From the NCBI GenBank assembly GCA_965227445.1, contig OZ245751.1, forward strand, positions 5,890,001 through 5,954,000: DNA of 64,000 bases, written 5' to 3'. Numbering within the stretch: the stretch's first letter is position 1; every line of letters starts with the position of its first letter. The notes beneath the pieces were generated by a model. That model was not told the origin of the DNA and did no database searches. It worked only from the letters and a program-made list of their open reading frames with translations. Shown here piece by piece: positions 1-8,388 of the stretch. Origin of the DNA: DT-110 sp030148525. GTDB lineage: Bacteria > Bacteroidota > Bacteroidia > Chitinophagales > Saprospiraceae. The position numbers were made by a program, and so were the translations under genes.

Positions 1-1
1 C

Positions 2-568
2 GGTTGTCAGGTGACCGGTATCGATCTGAGTCCTGAGTTTATCCGCACCGCGCGTGCCCTGACCAAACTGGTTGGCTTGGATGGACAAATTACTTTTCTG
101 GAAGCCTCCGCCACCAACCTTCCCTTCCCGGATGCTCATTTTGATGTGACCTGGACTCAACACGTCCAGATGAATGTGGCCAATAAACAGCGCTTTTACT
201 CCGAGATGAGTCGGGTGCTGCGGCCCGGTGGGCAATTCCTGTATTACGATATTTTCTATTCGGGTACCGGGACCGTCACCTATCCCATGCCCTGGGCTAC
301 GGATGCTTCCCACAGTTATTTGTCACAAGCGGCAGAAGTGCATGCCCTTTTAGCTGATTTAGGCTTTCGCCAAAAAAGCAAGCAGGACCAGACGCAGGCC
401 GGGATCGCTTTTTTCGAAAAGGTTTTCCAGCGCCTGGCAACTGAAGGGCCGCCTCCATTAGGCTTGCACCTGATCATGGGGGAATCGACGCAGCAAAAGC
501 TCGGGAATTTATTGGCGCATTTGCGGGAGGGGGCGTTGGTGTTGGAGAGCGGGGTGGTGGTTAAATGA
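2..568 (+). CDS. SAM-dependent methyltransferase, 5' end cut by window
   Basis: The frame is open to the window edge, so the N-terminus is missing. The visible protein begins GCQVTGIDLSPEF: the end of glycine-rich motif I followed by the acidic residue that binds the SAM ribose (class I fold). Further on are the DAHFDVTWTQHV motif IV region and the SRVLRPGGQFLYYD segment typical of Methyltransf_11 proteins of the UbiE/menaquinone type. About 188 residues remain. The substrate cannot be told from sequence. A GTG at 11 could serve as a start but would cut motif I, so it is not the true start. The stop at 566-568 lies inside the left arm of an inverted repeat shared with the convergent neighbour. 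Confidence 0.8.
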   Translation, partial: GCQVTGIDLSPEFIRTARALTKLVGLDGQITFLEASATNLPFPDAHFDVTWTQHVQMNVANKQRFYSEMSRVLRPGGQFLYYDIFYSGTGTVTYPMPWATDASHSYLSQAAEVHALLADLGFRQKSKQDQTQAGIAFFEKVFQRLATEGPPPLGLHLIMGESTQQKLGNLLAHLREGALVLESGVVVK

Positions 569-641
569 TGAATGATGAATGCTCAGTGCTAAATGATGAA
601 TTAATTGAGCATTGAGCATTGAGCATTCAGCATTTAACATT
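564..641. repeat. Inverted heptad array between convergent genes
   Basis: Two 39-nt arms (564-602 and 603-641) meet with no loop and match at 32 of 39 positions as reverse complements. Each arm is a degenerate 7-nt repeat (left ATGAATG-like, right CATTGAG-like). The element spans from the stop codon of the upstream plus-strand gene to one base before the stop of the minus-strand gene, so a two-way transcription end is the simplest role. Confidence 0.75.
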
Positions 642-642
642 A

Positions 643-1380
643 TCAATACACCCTTAATTTATAGATTGAAACCTGATTATACTTTCCCTCCATCTTCACA
701 AAATTCTGACCCTTTTTAGTGTACCAGAACCGCGTGGGCTGAGTGCCGCCGTAATCGGTGAAAACCACCCAGCAATCGAGGGTGCTGCCGTCGGGCAGGG
801 TTACTTGTTCGGAGCCCTCCACCTCCAGTAAATAATAGCCGGGCGGAGTGCTGGCTCCGGGATGGTAAAAATTCATCACCGCCCGGTAGCCTTCCCGCAT
901 GGGCAGGAGGGAGTAGGTCTCGATGTCGATCTCCCAGTTGTAGGTGGGAACTTCCAGGTCGACTTTGAAGTCGGTAAGGTCATTGTCGCCGAGGGTATCC
1001 AGTGTCTGTACGGATTTACCATCGAAGGTGTAACCCTCGACGCCCTTCTGTTGGGTGCGGCGTACGTGACTGACCGGACGCAAGGTGCCCGGCTCGCACA
1101 GGTAGGTAAAGGAGCCATTGGTTTCGGGATTGGCGGATAGCCAATCGTGACAAACCGACAGATAGGTTTTGCCGTCTCGTTCTACCTCCTCTACGGTAAT
1201 GGTTTTCAAGACCGGGAAGCGTTTTTTTCCCTGTACTTCCGTAAAAATAAGTTGGTTAAAGGTGCCTTTTTCCAGTTGGTCGTAGTGTTGGAAACGGTGT
1301 CCAACGTGGATCGTGTCGATGTCCTGGGCTATGGTGACGACCGAGACCAATAGCGCCAGCGATGTAAGTAGTGTTTTCAT
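643..1380 (-). CDS. Secreted protein of unknown function (DUF3108-like)
   Basis: A 245-residue protein with a Sec signal peptide (MKTLLTSLALLVSVVTIAQD). The rest is beta-rich with no catalytic motif that I recognise. Segments such as YLLEVEGSEQVTLPDGS and FWYTKKGQNFVKMEGKY resemble the DUF3108-like periplasmic proteins of Bacteroidota, where a protein reports a conversion factor and fits a beta-barrel fold; this is a weak resemblance. It is divergent from the LytS kinase gene at 1520, with about 140 bp between the two starts, which must hold both promoters. Confidence 0.6.
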   Translation of the reverse strand: MKTLLTSLALLVSVVTIAQDIDTIHVGHRFQHYDQLEKGTFNQLIFTEVQGKKRFPVLKTITVEEVERDGKTYLSVCHDWLSANPETNGSFTYLCEPGTLRPVSHVRRTQQKGVEGYTFDGKSVQTLDTLGDNDLTDFKVDLEVPTYNWEIDIETYSLLPMREGYRAVMNFYHPGASTPPGYYLLEVEGSEQVTLPDGSTLDCWVVFTDYGGTQPTRFWYTKKGQNFVKMEGKYNQVSIYKLRVY

Positions 1381-1519
1381 GCTCGCAATTTGGCGGAAGC
1401 CTGGAAAGAATGCTGGGGCGATCTACAGTTATGTGTACTCCTTGGATGACTCGTCTGCTAAGATCGAAGCCCCGAAAGAGTCGATTAATTTCACGGAACT
1501 GTCGATTGTACCATCATTA

Positions 1520-2554
1520 ATGCACGCATTTAGAGATCTTAGCGGGGTGAAGCGATTAGTATTTCTGTTGCACCTGGCCTTCTGGGTGCTGTTCTTTGTG
1601 TTTAAATTCTTCGATTACCGGCCCAATGTGGGATCGGAGCGAGCCTTCCTGCTCATTGTCATTCCGGGGGTATTCAACCTGGTGGTAACCTATGTGCATT
1701 ATTTTGCTCTTTTGCCTTTCCTACTGCGTAAACAATATTTGTGGTATGCACTCCTGCTGGTAGTCTTATTGGGGATAGCCATTCCCGCGCGGGGGGTGGT
1801 AGAGGCTGAATTCCTTACCCAAATATTCAATACCGATTACTATACAACCTGGACGCTGAGCCGGGTCACGAGCATGTTGTGGAACATGGCTTCCTTCCTG
1901 CTGTTTATCGCCCTGATTAAATTTACGGTCGATCGCTTTGAATTGGTCAACCGTCAGAAAACCCTGGAAAATGAAAAGCTCACCGCCGAACTGAACTACC
2001 TGAAGGCACAGATCAATCCCCATTTCTTGTTTAATACCCTGCACAACCTCAATTACCTCGCCGAGCAAAAGAGTGATCAGGCTACCGGGGTGATCATGAA
2101 ATTGTCGTACATCATGCGCTACATGATCTACGAGGCTCATAAGCCAGCCGTGCGTCTCGAACAAGAGATCAGCTATATTCGGGATTACCTCGATCTGGAA
2201 GCTATTCGCCTCAATAATACCTTCGATCTGACCTTCTCGGTGGAGGAGGTGGATACCGACGTGCACATCGCCCCTCTGCTGTTGATCCCCCTTGTGGAAA
2301 ATGCCTTTAAACATGGTATCAGCGATCAGCAATCCGAGAATTGGATCACCATCTGCATGGAGGGGGATGAAAAACGACTTCGGGTGGAAGTAGCCAATAG
2401 CCTGAAGCCCGAGGAGCTGCGCGAAGATAGTCCGTCGGGCTTCGGACTGGAGAACCTCCGCCGTCGCCTGGAGCTGGCGTACCCCGGCCGGCATACGCTG
2501 GATATTGATGCCCGGCCCACTCAGTTTTGCACCACCTTAACGCTTGCTTTATGA
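1520..2554 (+). CDS. LytS-type sensor histidine kinase
   Basis: A 344-residue membrane sensor. Four hydrophobic segments occupy about the first 140 residues, followed by a short coiled coil (RQKTLENEKLTAELNYLKAQ) and the His_kinase domain: H-box QINPHFLFNTLHNLNYL, N-box LIPLVENAFKHGI and glycine box GFGLENLRRRLELAYPG. I chose ATG 1520 because longer versions run into the divergent gene's coding region and add a non-membrane leader. The stop overlaps the next start as ATGA at 2551-2554, so kinase and LytTR regulator are translationally coupled and should act as a pair. The signal it senses is unknown. Confidence 0.88.
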   Translation: MHAFRDLSGVKRLVFLLHLAFWVLFFVFKFFDYRPNVGSERAFLLIVIPGVFNLVVTYVHYFALLPFLLRKQYLWYALLLVVLLGIAIPARGVVEAEFLTQIFNTDYYTTWTLSRVTSMLWNMASFLLFIALIKFTVDRFELVNRQKTLENEKLTAELNYLKAQINPHFLFNTLHNLNYLAEQKSDQATGVIMKLSYIMRYMIYEAHKPAVRLEQEISYIRDYLDLEAIRLNNTFDLTFSVEEVDTDVHIAPLLLIPLVENAFKHGISDQQSENWITICMEGDEKRLRVEVANSLKPEELREDSPSGFGLENLRRRLELAYPGRHTLDIDARPTQFCTTLTLAL

Positions 2555-3243
2555 TACGCTGTATGATCATCGACGACGAGCCCTTCGCTCGTAACCTGCT
2601 GCAAGACTATTGCGGGCGCCTGCCGAACCTCGAAGTGGTAGGTACCTATTCCAGTGGCATGAAAGCCCTGGCCGGTCTGCAGCAACATCCCGTGGAATTG
2701 ATCTTTCTGGATATTCGTATGCCCGGACTGAGCGGACTAGAATTAGTACAGTCATTGACTCAGGTACCGAAAATTATTTTCACCACGGCTTTTTCAGAAT
2801 ACGCCGTAAAGGGATTCGAACTCGACGCAGTAGATTACCTGCTCAAGCCTTTTGACTTTCCGCGCTTCCTGAAGGCGGTCAATAAGGCGACCGCACGCCT
2901 TCAGGAAACGTCTCTTCCTCCCGCCGATGAACACCTCTTCGTAAAGGAGGGCCGTCACACGGTGAAGCTACTACTCTCCGACATCCGCTATATCCAGGGG
3001 CAAAAGGACTACGTCATGTTCCACACCACCGAGCGCAGGGTTATGAGTCTGATGAATCTCAAAGATCTGGCGACCCGACTGGCTGAGCATCACTTTCTGC
3101 GCGTCCACCAATCCTACATCGTGAATACTGCCCACCTGCACCGCTGTTCCACTGAAGAAGTGGAGATCGGCGACAAAGTCATTCCGGTAAGCCAATCGTA
3201 TCGCCACCTCTTAAAGGCGTATCTTGCGAAGATTAGTTCATGA
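2551..3243 (+). CDS. LytTR-family response regulator
   Basis: A 230-residue regulator. The receiver domain comes first, with acidic pocket DDE (8-10), phosphoacceptor D54 in FLDIRMPG, the threonine of FTTAFS and lysine of LLKPF. A C-terminal LytTR DNA-binding domain follows (LFVKEGRHTVKLLLSDIRYIQ through FLRVHQSYIVN). It overlaps the upstream kinase gene by 4 nt, so it is its partner. LytTR regulators bind paired direct repeats upstream of targets; no such repeat is obvious in the 180 bp downstream. Confidence 0.9.
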   Translation: MIRCMIIDDEPFARNLLQDYCGRLPNLEVVGTYSSGMKALAGLQQHPVELIFLDIRMPGLSGLELVQSLTQVPKIIFTTAFSEYAVKGFELDAVDYLLKPFDFPRFLKAVNKATARLQETSLPPADEHLFVKEGRHTVKLLLSDIRYIQGQKDYVMFHTTERRVMSLMNLKDLATRLAEHHFLRVHQSYIVNTAHLHRCSTEEVEIGDKVIPVSQSYRHLLKAYLAKISS

Positions 3244-3454
3244 GCTTTGCTTACGGTTTTGAAAAAAGAAGTTTCCTGCAGTCCTGATTCCCCATTCCTT
3301 CCATCGCTCAGTACCTTCCATTAACAGAAATTGAACAAAGCTTGACATTGAAGGTGCATTGCACCAAATGAGTCAAACCCTGCGCCATTTCGACTAGCCC
3401 GCCGGAGCTCCTACCCATAGTTTTGAGGTGTTCTTTTCATCAAACACCCATATC

Positions 3455-3637
3455 ATGAAAACCGCACCTGCAAATCTGGAACATACCCTTTACCTAATAT
3501 TCGTACTAGGAATGATCAGTTTACTGACAGCACTGATCATCTACACCTGCCCCATATTCAATCAGCTGTTGCTGGAATTTGACGCCTGGTGGACGGAAGT
3601 CCACCGGGCAGCAGCTGAACCCAATGTTTTTTATTAA
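3455..3637 (+). CDS. Small single-pass membrane protein
   Basis: A 60-residue protein with one strong hydrophobic helix (LYLIFVLGMISLLTALIIYT) and a C-terminal tail that should lie on the other side. No family is recognised. ATG 3455 is preceded by an A-rich stretch; a GTG at 3428 in the same frame is less likely. It lies 24 nt ahead of the SnoaL-like gene and may be cotranscribed with it. Confidence 0.5.
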   Translation: MKTAPANLEHTLYLIFVLGMISLLTALIIYTCPIFNQLLLEFDAWWTEVHRAAAEPNVFY

Positions 3638-3661
3638 TCCATATTCATAAAATTACTTACC

Positions 3662-4198
3662 ATGAAATCTGTATTTCTATTCGCATTAGCTAGCACAATT
3701 ACGGTATCCGGCGCTGTCGCGCAAAAGAATACCGATGAGGCTATTATTCGGTCGATCGTTTCGGATATGGCCGAAGGCTGGTCAACTGGCAGCGGTGAAC
3801 GCTTTGCTGCACCCTTTTCGGAAAACCACGATTTTGTTACCTGGCATGGCTATTATATGGCGGGGATCAACAGAGCAGCGAATGCACGTGCCCACCAGGG
3901 GATTTTCAACACTATTTACAAGGATACCAAGCATTGGGCAACCGTGGACAAGGTCCGCTTTGTACGGGAAGACCTGGCTTTAGTACATGTGTATTCAGCC
4001 ATCACGGCCAAAGGCGAACCACGTCCCGAAAATCCAGCGGTCTTCTGGAGTGCACTATTCGAAAAACAAGGGGATTCCTGGAAAATCATCTCCTTCCATA
4101 ATATGGACCTGGAGGTTTTCCAAAATGAACAAATGCTAAAGGGCAGCCCGGTACCACCACGGGGCATGTATGCGAATTGGTATCAAGACGCCCAGTAA
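3662..4198 (+). CDS. Secreted SnoaL-like (NTF2 fold) protein
   Basis: A 178-residue protein with a clear signal peptide (ending GAVAQ, about residue 20). The mature part matches the SgcJ/EcaC/DUF4440 type of SnoaL-like domain: an N-terminal helix DEAIIRSIVSDMAEGWSTGSG, an FAAPFSENHDFVTWHGY strand, and a terminal WSALFEKQGDSWKIISFHNMD sheet. This fold holds isomerases, ketosteroid-binding proteins and many unassigned stress proteins, so the activity is open. The next gene is the large hybrid kinase, 121 nt downstream. Confidence 0.7.
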   Translation: MKSVFLFALASTITVSGAVAQKNTDEAIIRSIVSDMAEGWSTGSGERFAAPFSENHDFVTWHGYYMAGINRAANARAHQGIFNTIYKDTKHWATVDKVRFVREDLALVHVYSAITAKGEPRPENPAVFWSALFEKQGDSWKIISFHNMDLEVFQNEQMLKGSPVPPRGMYANWYQDAQ

Positions 4199-4319
4199 AG
4201 GTGCTTGGGCCAAGGTCCGTAGTCCAAGGTTTGTGCAAAGGTTTCGGATCGGTGTGTTTCGTGATATCGGTCCGGAGTCTTTTTCGAAATTCAGTACTTT
4301 TTTAGAAATATTAAGCTTG

Positions 4320-7106
4320 ATGATACGCCAATGGCTCCACATCATATTGATGTTGCTGGCTGGGCAAGTTGCTGCCCAGGGACCGGCCATGGTGGCACCG
4401 ACCCCAGAGCCCTTTTCCCTGTTGGAAAAAGGCGCAATACAGGTTTGGACGGATACTTCCGGTGAGGCTGCACTGGGCCATTCAAGGCAACAATCGTACC
4501 GTCCAATTGATAGTCCCCTCGTTAGATTGATCTATCCGCAAGCTTTGTGGGCACGTATATATCTGGCACCGGGTGAAGACCCGATGGAAAAATGGTTGCA
4601 CTTTGCTGGTAATTATCAGGACTATCCCTGGCTAAATGATATTGGACAAATTGATGTATGGTTTGTACGTGGCGATTCAGTGATCAGACATGATCAAACA
4701 GGATACTATGTTCCGGCCAGCCAACGTGCCCTTCCTCTCCGCAGGGCGGTGCAGGCTGTACCTATACCAAGGGTCAGGAAGGATACACTGACTGTTTACC
4801 TTCGAACGGTGAATCTGGAAGCCAATAATCCCTTGTTCTGGAAGCCAATGATCCGGCCGGCCAACAAAAAAGCGGGTTATACACACGATAAAAATAAACT
4901 GGTGGTATATGGTTCTTTTTTAGCCTTTCAGGTTGTGGCCTGGTTTGTTTTGGCTTTTTGGTTCTTCATTCGCGAGTCGTCTTTCCTGTATTTCGGTCTG
5001 TTTTGTATCATCTTCTCGGGGCACTATCTTTTTCTCGACCCAGTATCAACGGTAGGTGACCATCTTTTTCCCGAAAATCCCTATTGGTGCCAGGTCATTT
5101 TTGACCTTTGCGGATCGGGAGGAGTGCTTTTTATGCTCTTTTTTGGACGGGCATTTAGCGAAAGCAAGGCCCGTTTCCCCTTCTGGTACAAATATTTAAC
5201 TATTACCATCGGTATATCGGTGGTCCTGTTGGTAATTGAAGTAGCGCAGATGCTGCAGCCTCCCTTCCGTTTTATTCCATTGGCGAGCTTTGGGATTTTA
5301 ATACTTATCATTCCGGTAGCCATCCGCTTTGTTACCTCCGGGTGGTACGGTGCTCAGTTCTTTGGAGTTGGGATAATGACGTTAATGGGTTTTGGCGTAA
5401 TCGGACAGTTATGGAATGCCGGGATTATTCAACTTCCATTTAACCCCTGGCCCGTAGGCCAATTGGGACTCCTGCTTATTTATGGAGTGGGTCTTGGTTA
5501 CCGGCTTTGGCAGGGAGAGAAGGAAAAATCGGAGGCTTTACGTATCCAGGAGCTCGATGCCATTAAATCGCGTTTCTTCGCCAATATCAGTCACGAATTC
5601 CGTACTCCCCTTACCCTTATTGCGGGGCCGGTAGGCCAGGCTTTGGAACGCATGCCGGCCAGTGAGGACCCCGAAGAAGCCAATGATATTCCGGTGCCGG
5701 GACGTCATTTACAGTTAATCCAACGCAATACTCACCGCCTGAAGGCACTGGTAGACCAGTTGTTGACTTTGTCGCGGCTGGAAAATGGCGAGCCCGACTG
5801 GCGATGGCAAACGGGCGGGTTGATCACCTATCTGCGAACGCTGGCAGTTTCTTTCGAGAGTCTGGCCGAACGACGCCACATCCAGTACGAAATCCATCTG
5901 CCCGCCGAGCCAGATCGTGCTCAGTTCGATCCCGACAAATGGGAAAAGATCGTCACTAACCTTCTGAGTAATGCCTTTAAGTTTACGCCTGATCACGGGG
6001 TCATCCGGGTGCAGGCAAGTGATACCGGTGAGTCCATCCGGCTGGAAATCAGTGATTCGGGACCGGGTATTCCGGCTGGGGCTATCGGTCAGATTTTTGA
6101 TCGCTTTTACCAGGTGGAAGGAACCGAAGCGCAGGGTACGGGTATCGGTCTGGCCCTCGTCAAGGAACTGGTGGATACCTACGGTGGGCAGATCAGCGTA
6201 CAGAGTCAGACCGGAAATGGGACCACCTTCCGGATCGTATTACCCTACCGGTCGGAAGACCTTCCTGCGGGGGAGTTTCTGAACGAGAAGCCAAAGACCA
6301 CCATCCCCCTGTTATCAAATGGACAATCAGAGGAAGTGCCGGCCGCCGGAGATCCCGATCAACCATTAATATTAGTGGTGGAGGACCACCCCGAACTGCG
6401 CCAGTACATTGGGAGTCAGTTAGCCGGGGGATATAGGGTTGTGCTCGCCGCAGATGGACAGGAGGGGACGAAAAAAGCTCTGGCCATGGTTCCCGACCTC
6501 ATCATCAGTGACATTATGATGCCCCGTCGAAACGGCCTGGAATTGTGCCAGACGCTGAAAGCTGATCCACGCACCAGTCATATACCGATCATTCTCCTTA
6601 CCGCCAAGGCCGGACAGGAACCGAAGATACAGGGCCTGGAAACCGGTGCTGATGATTACCTGACTAAACCTTTCCATGGTCGGGAACTGCGCATTCGAAT
6701 GCAAAACCTCATTGACCAGCGCGAGCGGTTACGGAAGCATTTTGCGGAGGCTTCTGTCGGCCTTCCGGCAAAAACAGGGCTCAAATCACTCGATGAACGC
6801 TTTATGCAAGATGTACTGCGCGTGATCGAGGAAAATCTCGACAACGAGTTTTTTACCGTTGAGGAGCTGGCGGAGAACGTCGGGTTTAGTCGGTCACAGC
6901 TTAATCGGAAAATCAAGGCGCTGACGGACCGAACGACCAATCAATTCATTCGATCCTGCCGCCTGCAACGGGCCAAAGAACTTTTGGAGCAGGGAACTGG
7001 AAGTGTTTCAGAGATCGCCTATCAGGTAGGATACAGCAATCTGTCGTATTTTGCACGGAGTTATAAATCACAATTCGGACGATTGCCCAGTGATGTTTTA
7101 CGTTAA
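4320..7106 (+). CDS. Hybrid histidine kinase/response regulator with 7TM sensor and AraC output
   Basis: A 928-residue one-protein two-component system. Order: signal peptide (1-20), extracytoplasmic beta domain to about residue 190 (7TMR-DISMED2-like), seven membrane helices (about 195-400), HisKA with H425 in SHEFRTPLTLI, HATPase_c with N-box NLLSNAFKF, SDSGPGI and GTGIGLALV, a receiver with D731 in SDIMMPRRNG and lysine in YLTKPF, and a C-terminal AraC/HTH_18 domain (about 825-925, ending YFARSYKSQFGRLPSDVL). ATG 4320 starts directly at the signal peptide; a longer frame from 4170 would overlap the previous gene. Such proteins often control carbohydrate or stress genes, but the usual beta-propeller sensor is absent here, so the ligand is open. 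Confidence 0.92.
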   Translation: MIRQWLHIILMLLAGQVAAQGPAMVAPTPEPFSLLEKGAIQVWTDTSGEAALGHSRQQSYRPIDSPLVRLIYPQALWARIYLAPGEDPMEKWLHFAGNYQDYPWLNDIGQIDVWFVRGDSVIRHDQTGYYVPASQRALPLRRAVQAVPIPRVRKDTLTVYLRTVNLEANNPLFWKPMIRPANKKAGYTHDKNKLVVYGSFLAFQVVAWFVLAFWFFIRESSFLYFGLFCIIFSGHYLFLDPVSTVGDHLFPENPYWCQVIFDLCGSGGVLFMLFFGRAFSESKARFPFWYKYLTITIGISVVLLVIEVAQMLQPPFRFIPLASFGILILIIPVAIRFVTSGWYGAQFFGVGIMTLMGFGVIGQLWNAGIIQLPFNPWPVGQLGLLLIYGVGLGYRLWQGEKEKSEALRIQELDAIKSRFFANISHEFRTPLTLIAGPVGQALERMPASEDPEEANDIPVPGRHLQLIQRNTHRLKALVDQLLTLSRLENGEPDWRWQTGGLITYLRTLAVSFESLAERRHIQYEIHLPAEPDRAQFDPDKWEKIVTNLLSNAFKFTPDHGVIRVQASDTGESIRLEISDSGPGIPAGAIGQIFDRFYQVEGTEAQGTGIGLALVKELVDTYGGQISVQSQTGNGTTFRIVLPYRSEDLPAGEFLNEKPKTTIPLLSNGQSEEVPAAGDPDQPLILVVEDHPELRQYIGSQLAGGYRVVLAADGQEGTKKALAMVPDLIISDIMMPRRNGLELCQTLKADPRTSHIPIILLTAKAGQEPKIQGLETGADDYLTKPFHGRELRIRMQNLIDQRERLRKHFAEASVGLPAKTGLKSLDERFMQDVLRVIEENLDNEFFTVEELAENVGFSRSQLNRKIKALTDRTTNQFIRSCRLQRAKELLEQGTGSVSEIAYQVGYSNLSYFARSYKSQFGRLPSDVLR

Positions 7107-7148
7107 GGTACACTGTGGCGAATACCTTAGCAGTTTAATAAGGAAAAA

Positions 7149-7547
7149 ATGTACAAGATCCGTGCCCTGCTCATCCTGGGTTTCGCTCTGCCCAGCGTAC
7201 TCCTGATCCTCGTTGACCACCTGGAAGCCGAATGGAGCCTTGGTGCCTTTCTCGATGGCGCCCTTACCAGCCTGTGGTTTACGGCTTTTTTCGCCATCGG
7301 TATTTGGTGGTTGATTCGCCGTAATGTCGTTTTTCAGAAGAACCACGCCCGTCGGGCCCTATTGTTCGGGTTGTCCGCCGCCGCGGTAACCTGGGTGAGT
7401 TTATGGGGGTTTTGGCAGGTCAATCCCAATGCCGAGCATTTTGAGTTTATTTTCGCCCTCAATAGCGGCTGGTTTCTGGTGATGGGACTGATTACTGCCT
7501 GGTGGTGGAACCGTACTCTGCGTATTCCCTGGTCACCTAAAGGATAG
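7149..7547 (+). CDS. Four-helix membrane protein, unknown function
   Basis: A 132-residue protein with four predicted transmembrane helices (around residues 5-22, 38-55, 68-86 and 101-118) and a positively charged loop RRNVVFQKNHARR between the second and third. No conserved family motif is recognised. It starts 42 nt after the hybrid kinase gene and may be its last cotranscribed partner. Confidence 0.6.
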   Translation: MYKIRALLILGFALPSVLLILVDHLEAEWSLGAFLDGALTSLWFTAFFAIGIWWLIRRNVVFQKNHARRALLFGLSAAAVTWVSLWGFWQVNPNAEHFEFIFALNSGWFLVMGLITAWWWNRTLRIPWSPKG

Positions 7548-7589
7548 TTTCGGTTCTTTTTGCTTTTTTGCGAAAGCAAAGAATACCCA

Positions 7590-8285
7590 ATGCCAGAATT
7601 AATAGATTTAAGCCAAACCATCCGCTCCGGCATGCCCGTCCATAAATCGATGCCACCAGTGCGGATACGCGTGCACGCCACCCACGAGGAATGGGCCGGC
7701 GAGGAAAACCCCACAACCCAGACGCCTTCGGTGCTGCACCTTGATTTTGCCGAGCACACCGGCACCCATGTTGATGCGCTGAATCATATGGGGCCAGAGC
7801 AGGCCGGGCAGTCGATTGATACCATGCCCTTGTCTACTTTTTTTACGGAGGGTATTTGTCTGGATCTTTCTTATAAGGGAGAAAAGGAATTGATCCATAC
7901 CCGGGATATACAAAAAGCGCTGGATACCAAGGACCTGACCATTCGGCCCGGAGATACGGTGCTGCTCTATACCGATCATTATCGCAGGACTTACGGAACC
8001 AGTCGGTGGGCCGATGGCCCTGGCCTCAGTGCGGAGGCAGCGCGATGGCTGGGCGAGCAGAGGATTGCTGCATTTGGTGTGGAAACGGTGGCACCGGGTG
8101 TATCCGGCATATCCAATAAAGAAGTGCATCGCATTTGTGGCGAACTCCGGTTCACCCATTATGAGAACCTGATCAATTTGCATCAATTGGTGGGTCGGGG
8201 TCGGTTCCGCTTTATCGGGCTTCCGCTAAAAATCGAAGGAGGTACCGGATCGCCGGTGCGGGCAGTGGCGGTTTTTGAAGGATGA
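7590..8285 (+). CDS. Cyclase-family (kynurenine formamidase-like) metal hydrolase
   Basis: A 231-residue member of the Cyclase family. It begins MPELIDLSQTIRSGMPVHKSMPP and carries the metal-binding signature EHTGTHVDALNHM (HxGTHxDxxxH). The segment WADGPGLSAEAARWLGEQ and the GVETVAPGVSG stretch are also typical. Known members hydrolyse N-formylkynurenine, isatin or related amides with Zn/Mn; the substrate here cannot be assigned. ATG 7590 gives the canonical N-terminus. The 5' leader contains TTTGCGAAAGCAAA at 7567-7580, a relative of the GAAA-loop hairpin motif described in the findings. Confidence 0.82.
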   Translation: MPELIDLSQTIRSGMPVHKSMPPVRIRVHATHEEWAGEENPTTQTPSVLHLDFAEHTGTHVDALNHMGPEQAGQSIDTMPLSTFFTEGICLDLSYKGEKELIHTRDIQKALDTKDLTIRPGDTVLLYTDHYRRTYGTSRWADGPGLSAEAARWLGEQRIAAFGVETVAPGVSGISNKEVHRICGELRFTHYENLINLHQLVGRGRFRFIGLPLKIEGGTGSPVRAVAVFEG

Positions 8286-8388
8286 TGGCTACATTCGTCT
8301 AAATACCCGACTATTATTTCCATTCATAGATTTTATTTGCGCAACTGACAGCCCCTGTTGATCTTAGAAGCTCATCAAAACGAACACC

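Noticed and set aside
1766..2494. 242-codon frame opposite the LytS kinase
   Set aside because: Antisense shadow; no motif, and the kinase boxes are intact on the plus strand.
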